This document shows, piece after piece, positions 1 through 9,092 of a DNA stretch of 64,000 nt. The position numbers and the translations under genes are program-made. Within the stretch, counting starts at the first letter, position 1; every line of letters starts with the position of its first letter. The notes under the pieces were generated by a model. The model ran no database searches, had not been told where the DNA came from, and worked only from the letters and a program-made list of their open reading frames with translations. Source of the stretch: Polyangium sp. 15x6 (GTDB taxonomy: Bacteria; Myxococcota_A; Polyangia; Polyangiales; Polyangiaceae); the NCBI RefSeq assembly GCF_029960785.1, contig NZ_JASBQE010000035.1:48382-112381 (forward strand). Reading direction: 5' to 3'.

Positions 1-2738
1 ATCTCGTGACCATCGTGCGAGAGCCCGACGAGATCGCCGAGCCTATCGTATCGATACCGCGTCGCCGCGCCATCCGGCATGACGCGCGCCGTCCTGCGCC
101 CCCGCGAATCGAGCTCGTACCGAAGCCGCCGCCCGTCCTGCACCTCGGCCACGACGCGCCCCAAGCGGTCCCGCTCGAACATCGTGACGACCCGCTGGCC
201 GTCCTGCTCGAGGACAGCGCCGAGCAGCCTGCCCATGCGATCCCGCTCGAACGTGATCGGGCCATCCGTCGTATCCTCGCGCAGCACGTTGCCGAGCGGA
301 TCATGTGCGAACGCACGATGACTGCGATCCGGATAGTCGATTCGCCCGAGCCTGCCCGATTTCGAGTACCGGTACTTCAGCACCCGCCCGTCGAACGTGT
401 TCTCCTCGACGACCCTCCCCGCCGCATCGTACACGAATTCGTACGTCTCGTTCCGCGGATTCTCGATGCAGCGGAGCTTCTCCTGCGCCGAATACTTGAA
501 TCGGAAGGCCCGCCCGTCCGGCTGCACGAGCTTCGTGAGCACGCCCGTCCCGCCGTACTCCATCTGCGTGACCTGCCCCGACGCGTCGACCACGCGGATC
601 GGATTGCCCAGCGGATCGTACGCCGATTGCGTGCTCGTGCCATCCGGCCTCCGCACGGACAGGGGTTGCCCCAGGCGATCGTACTCCACCGCCGTGAAAC
701 GCCCGAGGGCGTCGGTTCGTCGCACGGGCCGGCCCACGAGGTCATGCTCGTACGTCGTCCGTGCGCCGCGCGCGTCGAGCTCGGCCACGATGTTGTGCTG
801 GGCGTCGTACGCGACCTCGACGAGCATCCCCTCGTCCCCGCTCACGCAGATGACGCGCCCCTTTTCGTCGTACGCGAACGAGTACCGGACGCCCGAGGGA
901 TACTCGACCCTCTGCAGCGCGCCGAACGCGTCCCGCGAGAGCCGCGTCGTCAATTCTTCGGGGCCCACCTGCAACACAGCAAGATCGCCGTCGTACTCCC
1001 ACCGGGTCACGTTCCCCGCAGGATCGATCTCCTCGACCTTGTTGCCCCGTTCGTCGTACCGATACCGCGTCGCCTCGCCAGCGCCGTTCGTCTTGCCAAT
1101 CAGGTAATTGTTCGCGTCGTATTCCCAGGTTCCGATCAGGATTCCGTCTGTCGTCTCCTCCCGGACGACGAGCCCCGATTCATTCCAGTGAAGGACCCGC
1201 GGCTCCTCGTTCCCCTCGACCCGGGTGATGCGTTTTTCCAGGTCGTACGTGAGGACCAGCGTGTGCAGCCCCTCGTCCCCCCACGTCTTCTTGCACCGCC
1301 CCGTCTCCGGATCGTACGCGTAATGAAAACTCACGCCGTTCTTCAGCGTGGTCTTCACCATCCGGTGATCCTCGTCGTACGCGTACCGCTCCGTTTGCCC
1401 GAGCGCGTCCGTCACGCTCGCGAGCTCCCCCATCTTCGTGTAGGTGTAATCGACCCACTGCTCGAAGGAATCGCCGACCCAGACCTCGAGCCGCGCGATA
1501 CGCCCGCCATGCGTCGTCTTCACGCGCACCTCGCGGCCGGCCGTATCGATCACCCGGCGGAGGCGGCCGCTGTTGTATTCGAGCTCGATGGAGTTGCCGT
1601 ACGCGTCCCGGATCGATCGAAGGAGCGCCTTTTCGCCCGGCGCCTCGGGGGCGAAATGCCGCACGAGCCGCGTCTTGTGGCTCGTCACCTCGAACGCCCC
1701 GCCTTCGAGCGCCCGGAGTGTCAGCCGATCCATCCGGTGGAACGCGCTCTCCCCCACGCGGAGCGCGCGGAAATAAACGTCGCGGCCCTCCTCGCTGCGG
1801 AGCGAGAGCAGCCCGTCGTCCGTGCGCTCGATCCATTGCTCGAAATCGTGCGCCCACCCGCCGCGACCGAGCGAGGTCCGCGCGAGTGCGCGTTTCGACG
1901 AGTAGTGCCTCTTCCATTCGAATGGAATGGCCCCGGGCAAGACCAGATCGACCTTTCGATCGACGACGTCCCCGCTCGTCAGATCCACGGGATGCCCGCC
2001 TTCGCAACGCACCTCGTCGCAGAGATCGGAGGCTTGCCCGTCCGCGCCCTTCGCCGCGCTCTCCGCCGCCTCCCCGGCCACCTCGTCGCTTTGCTTGGCC
2101 GCGGATTCGAGCCCCTCGCCGAGCACATCGTCCGCGTTCTTCGCCGCCCCCTCCACCACCTCGTCCGCCTTCTTGAAGAACGGGGCGATGAGTTTGTCGC
2201 CGAACTTCTTGAGCGCCGCGCCGCCGACGTTCATGACGACCTCGAACGCGAGATCGATCACGAGGTCGACCGCGAGCGAGACCGCGCCCATGAGGAAATC
2301 CATCACGGTCGGCGTGGTCTGCACCGTGCCCGGGTCCTCCACGAGCGACGTTGGCCATTTGCCATACTCCCAGCAATCGGCGTTGAGCGACATCGCCCCG
2401 CCGATCACGCAACACGTCGCCTGCTCCCCGCAGATCTGGACGGCGCCCCGCGGTAGCCAGCATTTGTGCGAGCCGAAGAGAATGTGCAGCGGCGTCATCA
2501 GATCGAGCGGGCTCGGGAAGATGCCGATGTGCGGCCACAATTTCGAGGGCTCGTGCCCGTGCGTCACCGACGGCACGCCATTGAACATCACCGTCGGCTT
2601 CTGCTTGTCGCCCATCGAGAGCGGGTGCAGGAGGTTCAGCTTGAAGAACCACATCGGCACGAACGGCCAGTGGATCCCGTTGTGCCCATCGATCCCAACG
2701 AGCAGCCATCCCGCATCGGTGTGGAAGTTGTTCGCCAT
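1..2738 (-). CDS. Rhs/YD-repeat protein, T6SS cargo (C-terminus beyond window)
   Basis: Rhs repeat protein, about 912 codons visible; the 3' end, and so any C-terminal toxin and immunity gene, lies off the left edge. The N-terminal ~120 residues are Cys/Trp-rich (CWLPRGAVQICGEQATCC), followed by a hydrophobic stretch (MDFLMGAVSLAVDLVIDLAF) and a DUF6531-like entry (VDLVLPGAIPFEWKRHYSS). From about residue 350 the sequence is a run of YD repeats such as TRYRYDERGNKVEEIDPAGN and TRYRYDRLGDLVG. Known for the family: Rhs barrels encapsulate a C-terminal toxin and ride on VgrG. The ATG at 2738 lies 6 bp after the DUF2169 stop, so the gene is the third of the vgrG-DUF2169-rhs operon. No canonical PAAR domain was recognised; the N-terminus may be PAAR-like. 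The toxin activity cannot be told from this window. Confidence 0.9.
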   Translation of the reverse strand, partial: MANNFHTDAGWLLVGIDGHNGIHWPFVPMWFFKLNLLHPLSMGDKQKPTVMFNGVPSVTHGHEPSKLWPHIGIFPSPLDLMTPLHILFGSHKCWLPRGAVQICGEQATCCVIGGAMSLNADCWEYGKWPTSLVEDPGTVQTTPTVMDFLMGAVSLAVDLVIDLAFEVVMNVGGAALKKFGDKLIAPFFKKADEVVEGAAKNADDVLGEGLESAAKQSDEVAGEAAESAAKGADGQASDLCDEVRCEGGHPVDLTSGDVVDRKVDLVLPGAIPFEWKRHYSSKRALARTSLGRGGWAHDFEQWIERTDDGLLSLRSEEGRDVYFRALRVGESAFHRMDRLTLRALEGGAFEVTSHKTRLVRHFAPEAPGEKALLRSIRDAYGNSIELEYNSGRLRRVIDTAGREVRVKTTHGGRIARLEVWVGDSFEQWVDYTYTKMGELASVTDALGQTERYAYDEDHRMVKTTLKNGVSFHYAYDPETGRCKKTWGDEGLHTLVLTYDLEKRITRVEGNEEPRVLHWNESGLVVREETTDGILIGTWEYDANNYLIGKTNGAGEATRYRYDERGNKVEEIDPAGNVTRWEYDGDLAVLQVGPEELTTRLSRDAFGALQRVEYPSGVRYSFAYDEKGRVICVSGDEGMLVEVAYDAQHNIVAELDARGARTTYEHDLVGRPVRRTDALGRFTAVEYDRLGQPLSVRRPDGTSTQSAYDPLGNPIRVVDASGQVTQMEYGGTGVLTKLVQPDGRAFRFKYSAQEKLRCIENPRNETYEFVYDAAGRVVEENTFDGRVLKYRYSKSGRLGRIDYPDRSHRAFAHDPLGNVLREDTTDGPITFERDRMGRLLGAVLEQDGQRVVTMFERDRLGRVVAEVQDGRRLRYELDSRGRRTARVMPDGAATRYRYDRLGDLVGLSHDGHE

Positions 2739-2744
2739 GGCCGC

Positions 2745-3746
2745 TCACCCCTTCGGGAAAAACTCGCTCGGCGAGAGCACCGCCCGCCGCTCCTCGAATT
2801 GCACGAGGCCGTACGTCACCTTCGCCCGGAACACGAATCGCGCTTCGCACGCCTCGGCGTCGATGTCGACGGCGTCGAGCCGCGGTACGATCGTCTCGCG
2901 CACATTCCCGACCGACATCGCGACCACGACCGGCGAGCGCGGCACCACGAACGAAAGAACGGAGCCTCCGGGCCGCATCCCCGCGAGCACGATCTCTGTC
3001 CCCGCGCCGATCGTGTCGAACGTCATTCGCGGCGCAGCGCGGCTGCCGAGCTTGCGGACGCCCGTCATGTCGAGCTCTTGCCCCTTCACCACGTGTTTCG
3101 CCCGCATGCCGCCCCAGAGCGGGTACGGCGCGAAGCAGACGGGCTCGGGGTGATCGTCCCAAGCGCGCACGAGCGCCGCGGGATCCTCGAGCTGCGGGAG
3201 CGGCTGATTCTCGGCGCGCGCCTCGTCCGTGTAAAACCCCTTGCCGTCGAAGTTCAGCGGATAGCCCGACTCGTGCTCCGGGACGAACGCCTCCTCCCCG
3301 TCCATCTCCACCACCGCCGCGGGCGCCTTCGTCACGCCGCCGTACGCATTTTCCCAGCTCATCGCCACCCGCTCGAAGGGAATCGGCGAGCTCGGCGCGA
3401 GCCCCCCGAGCGCACCCCGCTGCCAGACCCGCGTCCCGAACACATGAATGTGCATGTCCGACGAACCCACGCGCAGCGACGCCGTGGCCTCCCGCGCGCG
3501 GTCGCCTCGGCGCGGATACACGAAACCCGTCGCGCACACGGACGTGGCCTCTTTCGAGAACATGACGTCGTTCGGGACCTTCGACCGCGTGTCGAGCAGG
3601 AGCGGCCGTTGCCCGGGGACGAGCTCGAGCCCGCCCGGCGCGATCCGGTACGTGATCGCGCAGAGGAACAGCGCCGTGATCCGATCGTCCTCCTCGCCGT
3701 TCGGAACCATCGCCGCCGGCAGCGGAGTTTCATTGACGAATTTCAT
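2745..3746 (-). CDS. DUF2169 domain protein, T6SS accessory
   Basis: 333-residue DUF2169 protein. The start MKFVNETPLPAAMVPNGEED and the centre (SWENAYGG, FAPYPLWGGM) are typical of the family, which is found beside vgrG, PAAR and effector genes and is thought to help load or fold cargo on the VgrG tip. The family spans about the same length, so the gene looks complete. It starts 8 bp after the vgrG stop and ends 6 bp before the rhs start, fixing the order vgrG-DUF2169-rhs in one transcript. No signal peptide or membrane segment is seen, so it acts in the cytoplasm. The adaptor role is inferred from family context. Confidence 0.88.
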   Translation of the reverse strand: MKFVNETPLPAAMVPNGEEDDRITALFLCAITYRIAPGGLELVPGQRPLLLDTRSKVPNDVMFSKEATSVCATGFVYPRRGDRAREATASLRVGSSDMHIHVFGTRVWQRGALGGLAPSSPIPFERVAMSWENAYGGVTKAPAAVVEMDGEEAFVPEHESGYPLNFDGKGFYTDEARAENQPLPQLEDPAALVRAWDDHPEPVCFAPYPLWGGMRAKHVVKGQELDMTGVRKLGSRAAPRMTFDTIGAGTEIVLAGMRPGGSVLSFVVPRSPVVVAMSVGNVRETIVPRLDAVDIDAEACEARFVFRAKVTYGLVQFEERRAVLSPSEFFPKG

Positions 3747-3754
3747 GCGCGCGC

Positions 3755-6385
3755 TCAGTTCAGCTTGATCAGCCCGGCCGTCACGTTCACCGCGCCGCCG
3801 CCGTCGATGTCGACTGGCGACCCCTTCACGGTCACCGTGCCGCCATTGATGCTGATCGCGCCGCCGGTGATCGTGATCGTCCCCGCCGTGATGACCAGGC
3901 TCGCCGTGTTGATCTGCGTGAACGCGGCTCCGTTCAGGGTGAGCATCGTGGTCTCGACCGTCGCCATCGCCGCGGCATTCACCGTGAGGACCGTCGATTT
4001 CAACGCCTGCGCGCCGTCCGCCTTGATCTCCTGCGCCGGCGCCTCGATCTTCTGGCTCGCCCCCGATTTGAGCCCCTGCGGCCCCGTCACCTCGATCGTC
4101 TGCTCGCCGCCGATTTGCGCTTTCTGGTTCCCGACGACCGTGATGTCCTGCGTCGCGCCGTAATTCTCCGTCTGCGCGCCCGTCACGTGGACGTCCTGCG
4201 TGCCCGACACCGTGAGTTTGTCGTTGCTCGAAATGGTCGACTCGCGGTTGCCCGTGACCGTCTCCGTGTGGTTGCCCGCCACGGTGATCGTCTGGTTCGC
4301 CCCGACGTCGACCGACCGGTTCGATCCGACGCTCACCGATTGGTTCGCGCCGACGTTCGTGTTCTGGTTCGCGCCGACCGTGACCGACTCGTTGCCCCCC
4401 ACCACCTCGGCGTTGTTCCCGCCGGCCATCGTGGTCCGGTTCGAGCCCGTCATCTCGTTGCGATCCACGCCCGCCGTCGACGCGCTGTTGTTCCCCACCT
4501 TCTCGGTCCGATCATTGCCGGCGTCCGAGTTCCAGTTGAACGGCGTGTGCATCTTGATCTGCTCATTGCCCGCCGTATCGTCGAAGGTGAGCTCGTTGAA
4601 GGCGCCCGAGGACGGGCTCGACATCGTCTTCAGCGTGCTCACCGTGGGAGCTCCGCCCGGCGGCCGGTTTTTCCCGTTGTACACGCGCCCCACGATGATC
4701 GGCCGATCCGGATCTCCCTCCTCGAAATCGACGATCGCCTCCACCCCGACCCGCGGATGGAACACCGCGCCCTCGCCGACCCCCGCGAACACCTGATTCA
4801 CGCGCACCCAGCACGACGTCGGCTCCTTCGCGTGCCGCGCCGAGTCCGTGTCCCAGTGGAACTTCAGGCGGACGCAGCCGATCTCGGCGCCCGGCGGCCC
4901 TCCGACGTGAATCTCCGCCCCCTTCGTGCTCGGCTCCGCCGTGACGAATGCCGTCTGCGATCCCTGAATCCGCGGCTTCGGCGTCACGCGCGCCGGGCGG
5001 AACCTCGACTCCGCCACGGAGCCATTCTTCCCGCGCCGCGCGCATTCGAACGTCACGGCATACGGCACGCCGGAGAGCGGCATCGCCGTCGCCACGCTCG
5101 GCGGCAGGACGCCCACCTGCTCGGCGCGGACCTCGATCTTCGTGACCAGGTATTCACCCTCGTAGCGTGATTGCGGGTGTTCGAGCGCGAAGATGCTCCC
5201 CGCCGCGATCGTGCGGCACGTGCTCTCCCCGACCGCGTAGCTCGCCTCCACCTCCAGCCGATCGAGCGTCGCCGCCGCGAGCGGCTTGCCCATGGCGGGT
5301 GTCTCCGTGTAACGCCCCGGGTATTCGTGATACACGAGATCCGCGCTCGCCGGCCGCGCCGGCTCGGCGACGGCCATGTCGAGCGTGGGTTGTTTCCAGT
5401 TGTAATCGAGGAGCGAGACCTTGCGCGGACGCAAGCGCGCTCCGAGCTTCATCGACTGCACCGCGCGGCCCACGATGCCGGGCCCGAGCGGCTCGAACGG
5501 GTCGAGGCGCGTGCGGCCCGCGTCGATGTCCGCGAGGACGAGCAGGCACACGCCGTCGCCGTTCTCGTAATGGAACGAGATGCCCTCTTCCTCCAGGAGC
5601 CGACACACGAAGGCGAAATCGCTCTCGTTGTACTGAACGCAATACCCGCGCGTGGCCACCTCGTCGATCCGCGAAGCGTCCGCGATGCGCCACGTGTACC
5701 GCTCCGTCGCCGGCGAGAAGCCGAGCTCGTCCCCGCCGTCGGGCGGCGCGTTCGCCCCGACCGCGAGCGAGAGCTCGGGATCGCCCTGCAGGACCGCGTC
5801 GATGATCTGCCGCGTGGTCTTCTCCAGGAAGATGCGGCAACGCATGCGGTGCATCGCGCGCGTGAGCGGGGGCGCGAGCACGAGGCGATAGAGCATGCCC
5901 CCCGGCACGGGCCCGAGCTCCTCGGCCTCGACGACGATGCCATGCACGACGCGAAACGAAGGCTGTGTCGTCGTGGCGATCCGCAGCGTCGCGCGGGCTT
6001 GGATGAGCTCGTCCGGATCGAGCTCGGGCGCGGGCTCGCGGGCGAGGGCCGTGATTTCGTAACGATACAGGCTCGAGAGAGCCTCGGTCCCGCGCACGGA
6101 CACGACACGCAGGTGGCTCCACGGCCCCTGCGGCCCGGCCGCGTTTTCCCAGGCGAACGTGAGGTCGGTGCCGCCCGACGCGCCGACGCCCTCGCCCAGG
6201 CCCGCCGCGCCCGCGCGGCTCGCGAGATCCTCGAACGCCGCGCCGCCCTTCGCCTGGAATGCGCTCACGGCCTTGTCGGCCACGCGTGACGTGATCGCCT
6301 TCTCCTCGAAGATCGGCAGCTCCGGCTCGCGCAGGCCGCCGACCATCTGCGTGGGATCCCCTCCCGGGCGTTTGACGAACGACAT
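3755..6385 (-). CDS. vgrG: VgrG, type VI secretion tip protein
   Basis: 876-residue VgrG. A ~75-residue leader precedes the conserved gp27-like part (SLYRYEITALA near 100, RYTWRIADASRIDEVATRGY, FAFVCRLLEEEGISFHYENG), then the gp5-like OB fold (SCWVRVNQVFAGVGEGA, PRVGVEAIVDFEEGDPDRPI, GRVYNGKNRPP) and a long C-terminal spike of short repeats (NQTITVAGNHTETVTGNRES) ending in Thr/Ile/Gly beta-helix strands. Trimerised VgrG forms the puncturing tip of the T6SS tube. I chose ATG 6385 because a purine-rich GAGAAGAGAGG lies just upstream and the family N-terminus begins there; the frame stays open further upstream, but only antisense to the P450 gene. No extra enzymatic domain is visible after the spike, so the effector is the downstream Rhs protein. 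No T6SS sheath or baseplate genes occur in the window. Confidence 0.93.
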   Translation of the reverse strand: MSFVKRPGGDPTQMVGGLREPELPIFEEKAITSRVADKAVSAFQAKGGAAFEDLASRAGAAGLGEGVGASGGTDLTFAWENAAGPQGPWSHLRVVSVRGTEALSSLYRYEITALAREPAPELDPDELIQARATLRIATTTQPSFRVVHGIVVEAEELGPVPGGMLYRLVLAPPLTRAMHRMRCRIFLEKTTRQIIDAVLQGDPELSLAVGANAPPDGGDELGFSPATERYTWRIADASRIDEVATRGYCVQYNESDFAFVCRLLEEEGISFHYENGDGVCLLVLADIDAGRTRLDPFEPLGPGIVGRAVQSMKLGARLRPRKVSLLDYNWKQPTLDMAVAEPARPASADLVYHEYPGRYTETPAMGKPLAAATLDRLEVEASYAVGESTCRTIAAGSIFALEHPQSRYEGEYLVTKIEVRAEQVGVLPPSVATAMPLSGVPYAVTFECARRGKNGSVAESRFRPARVTPKPRIQGSQTAFVTAEPSTKGAEIHVGGPPGAEIGCVRLKFHWDTDSARHAKEPTSCWVRVNQVFAGVGEGAVFHPRVGVEAIVDFEEGDPDRPIIVGRVYNGKNRPPGGAPTVSTLKTMSSPSSGAFNELTFDDTAGNEQIKMHTPFNWNSDAGNDRTEKVGNNSASTAGVDRNEMTGSNRTTMAGGNNAEVVGGNESVTVGANQNTNVGANQSVSVGSNRSVDVGANQTITVAGNHTETVTGNRESTISSNDKLTVSGTQDVHVTGAQTENYGATQDITVVGNQKAQIGGEQTIEVTGPQGLKSGASQKIEAPAQEIKADGAQALKSTVLTVNAAAMATVETTMLTLNGAAFTQINTASLVITAGTITITGGAISINGGTVTVKGSPVDIDGGGAVNVTAGLIKLN

Positions 6386-6520
6386 CCTCTCTTCTCCCGC
6401 TCCCCCGGGTCCACACAAAGCTGCCCGGACGTGCGGGCGCATCCTAAACTCCTTAGGTGTACAAAGGAAGAGGTTGCTTGCGACGTGGAGGGGCCGCCAG
6501 CCCCGCCGAGGAGGACGAAC

Positions 6521-7741
6521 ATGAGCCCGCGCGCCCCGTACGACATCCAGAGCCAGGCGTTTTTCGACGACCCCTATCCCACGCTCCACCGCATCCGCGA
6601 GGAGGATCCGGTCCACTGGTTCGAGCCGCTCCGAATCTGGCTCGTCACGCGCTACGACCACGCCGACATGGTGGTCCGCGACGATCGCCGCTTCCTCAAT
6701 CACCGCGCCCGCGAGCTCATCCGCGTGATGATGCCGACGCTCGAGGGCGAGGAGCTTTCCGCCATGGTGCAGATGTGGTCCGAGCTCGCCTGGTTCCGCG
6801 ACCAGCCGGACCACGCGCGGCTCCGGCAATTCATGAACAAGGGCTTCACGCCCCAGGCCATCGAGGGCCTGCGCCCCGCAGTGCGGACGATCGCGCGCGA
6901 GGCGCTCGCGGCCGCGCGCGACAAGGGTGAAGAAGTCGATATCGTCGAGGATCTCGCCGATCCCATCGCCCTCAGCACCATCACCTCCCTCTTCGGCATC
7001 CCCCCGGGCGATCGAGCGACCTTCCGCGGCTGGATCACGACCCTGTTCAAGGGCGCGGGCGGCGCGGCCATGGCCGAGGACGTCACGAATCGAATCAAGG
7101 AGCACACGAGCGCCATGCTCGGCTACATTGCCGCCCTCGCGGAGCGCCGCCGCGCGGACCGGGGCGACGACGTGATCAGCCGCTTCTGGGCCGACGAGGG
7201 CGCCCCGAGCCCCGAGGACATCGTCCTGCAAAGCTACCAGGTGATCGTCGCCGGCTACCGGACCAGCATGAACCAGATCGCGAACACCGTCTGGACCCTG
7301 CTCCGGCACCCGGCCGAGCTCGAGCGCCTGCGCGACGACCCCCGCCGCATGAAGGGCGCCATCGAGGAGGCACTCCGCTACGAGCCCTCGGTGGTCGTGA
7401 CAAACCGCCTCGCCGCCGAGGACGTGGAGATCGGCGGCAAGCGAATCAAGAAGGGCGAGCTCGTCTTCCCCATTCTCCCCGCCGCGAACCGCGATCCCCT
7501 CGTGTTCCCCGACCCCGACCGTTTCGACATCACGCGCACGGGCCCTCGGCACCTCTCCTTCAGCATGGGCCACCATTACTGCATCGGCGCCCCGCTCGTC
7601 CGCGTGGAGGTCGAGGAGGCGCTGGCGGCGCTGCTCGAGATCCCCCGCTGGGAGCCCGGCTCCGGCCCTTGCCTCCTCGGCGATTACAACCTCTCGGATC
7701 GCGGCCCGAAGACACTGCCCATGCGCCTCCTCGCCTCCTGA
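6521..7741 (+). CDS. cytochrome P450 with atypical I-helix
   Basis: 406-residue bacterial class-I-type P450, soluble, with no membrane anchor. Seen: C-helix DQPDHARLRQF (95-105), K-helix ExxR as EEALR (282-286), FPDPDRFD, and the haem loop FSMGHHYCIG with proximal Cys354. Length is normal. The I-helix reads AGYRTS (244-249): the acidic residue usual in (A/G)Gx(D/E)T is Arg247, while Thr248 is kept. As the acid/alcohol pair is linked to proton delivery during O2 activation, altered chemistry is possible. ATG 6521 is preceded by GAGGAGG at good spacing. The gene is divergent from vgrG across a 135-bp gap and has no ferredoxin or reductase neighbour. The substrate is unknown. Confidence 0.93.
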   Translation: MSPRAPYDIQSQAFFDDPYPTLHRIREEDPVHWFEPLRIWLVTRYDHADMVVRDDRRFLNHRARELIRVMMPTLEGEELSAMVQMWSELAWFRDQPDHARLRQFMNKGFTPQAIEGLRPAVRTIAREALAAARDKGEEVDIVEDLADPIALSTITSLFGIPPGDRATFRGWITTLFKGAGGAAMAEDVTNRIKEHTSAMLGYIAALAERRRADRGDDVISRFWADEGAPSPEDIVLQSYQVIVAGYRTSMNQIANTVWTLLRHPAELERLRDDPRRMKGAIEEALRYEPSVVVTNRLAAEDVEIGGKRIKKGELVFPILPAANRDPLVFPDPDRFDITRTGPRHLSFSMGHHYCIGAPLVRVEVEEALAALLEIPRWEPGSGPCLLGDYNLSDRGPKTLPMRLLAS

Positions 7742-7752
7742 TCGCGCGCCGA

Positions 7753-8862
7753 TCAGGGTTCGCGAAACCCGACGACCGTGATCCGCCCCGTTTTGCTCGC
7801 GCTCACGATTTCCAGGCCGGCGTCCCCATCCATGTTCCCGATCGCCACGGCAACAGGCCGATCCCCCAGCGGGAGTTCCCAGCGCTTGGGCGGGCTACCG
7901 GGGGCACCCAGGAGAAAGACGGAGATCGTCTTGTCCTCTTCGTTGGCCGTGACCAGATCGGGAAAGCCGTCCCGATCGACGTCGCCGACGGCCAGAGAGA
8001 CCGGGCCACGACCGGTCGCATGACGGGTGACTTCGCCGAACTTGCCGTCTCCTGCGCCGCGCAGCACGGCGACCTCGTTTTCGTATGGCTCGATCAGGGC
8101 CACGTCCAGGCGCCCGTCGCGATTGGCGTCGAGCAGCGCGAGGTCCTTCCAGTATCTCCAGGGGACTCGATGCCGGAGCGGGGCGGCGAACTTCCCGGTG
8201 CCGTCGTTGAGAAAAACGGCCACGCTCCACGCCAGGACGCCCTCGTCCGTGTATTCGTACATTTCGGCCACGATATCGACCGCGCCGTCTCCGTTCATGT
8301 CTCCCGTGGCGAGATCTCCGAGGGAATATTCGCCCCGGTACTCGGTGGGCGCAAACGTGCCATCCCCGCGACCGAACAGGATCACGAGCGGAGCGTCCCC
8401 CTCGACGGAGCCACTTCCCACGGCGATGTCCCGATGCCCATCTGCGTCGAAATCCCCCACTTCGATCCCGTTCACTTTTTCGTTGGGTGCGACGAGTCTC
8501 GGCGCCCCGAAGCCCTCGTCTCCCTGACCGAGCAGCACGTCGAGCGATCGCATTCCATCCGCGCCGAGGGTCATCACGACGACGTCGAGGCGCTCATCTT
8601 CGTTGAAATCGGCGAGCCGCAGGCCCGTGCCGCCGTTGTCGGAGATCCGGTACGACCGTGGCTGCGACACGGAGTTCGAGCCTCGGTTCAGCAGCACGCT
8701 GACCCCGTACAGCAGCGGGTCCCCATCGTGGGCGAGCACCACGTCGAGCTCGCCGTCTCCATCGATGTCTCCGAGCTGCATTCCCTGAACCGACAGGGGC
8801 CGTGGAGAAATCGTGTAGATGGGAACGAGGGCAAACGCGAGCGCGAACAGGGCGGTATACAT
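7753..8862 (-). CDS. secreted FG-GAP/VCBS-repeat beta-propeller protein
   Basis: 369-residue protein made almost wholly of FG-GAP/VCBS repeats. Seven Asp-rich Ca-binding-type loops can be read, e.g. GDIDGDGELDVV, ADFNEDERLDVV, GDFDADGHRDIA, GDMNGDGAVDIV, LDANRDGRLDVA, GDVDRDGFPDLV and GNMDGDAGLEIV, giving a probable seven-bladed propeller. The N-terminus is hydrophobic (MYTALFALAFALVPIYTIS), consistent with export although it lacks basic residues. I chose ATG 8862 because AAAGGA sits 8 bases upstream; a GTG 21 bases earlier would put that site inside the gene. No catalytic domain is seen. Likely extracellular binding or structural role; the ligand is unknown. Confidence 0.8.
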   Translation of the reverse strand: MYTALFALAFALVPIYTISPRPLSVQGMQLGDIDGDGELDVVLAHDGDPLLYGVSVLLNRGSNSVSQPRSYRISDNGGTGLRLADFNEDERLDVVVMTLGADGMRSLDVLLGQGDEGFGAPRLVAPNEKVNGIEVGDFDADGHRDIAVGSGSVEGDAPLVILFGRGDGTFAPTEYRGEYSLGDLATGDMNGDGAVDIVAEMYEYTDEGVLAWSVAVFLNDGTGKFAAPLRHRVPWRYWKDLALLDANRDGRLDVALIEPYENEVAVLRGAGDGKFGEVTRHATGRGPVSLAVGDVDRDGFPDLVTANEEDKTISVFLLGAPGSPPKRWELPLGDRPVAVAIGNMDGDAGLEIVSASKTGRITVVGFREP

Positions 8863-9092
8863 GGTCGAATCCTTTCCGTTCACGAGCCCGCGACGAACGC
8901 GAGGATGTGGAAAACATACCGCATGCTCCCTGTCCCCCCCGTGCCCACGTCCGCGCCAGCGCGAGGGCCGTGCAAGGCGCGCGCCCGCGCCACGCGACGG
9001 ACCGCGCCACGCCGCCCACGTACGCCTCGTCTGGGCACTGTCACTATCAGGGAGACACGGAGATCGACGCCCTCAGCTGAACCCTCGATCCT

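Noticed and set aside
6..2456. Long plus-strand open frame opposite the rhs gene
   Set aside because: Arg/Pro/Leu-rich shadow of the YD repeats; the minus strand encodes a clear Rhs protein.
6386..7576. Upstream in-frame extension of vgrG
   Set aside because: The extension is antisense to the P450 gene and has no VgrG similarity; a ribosome-binding site precedes 6385.
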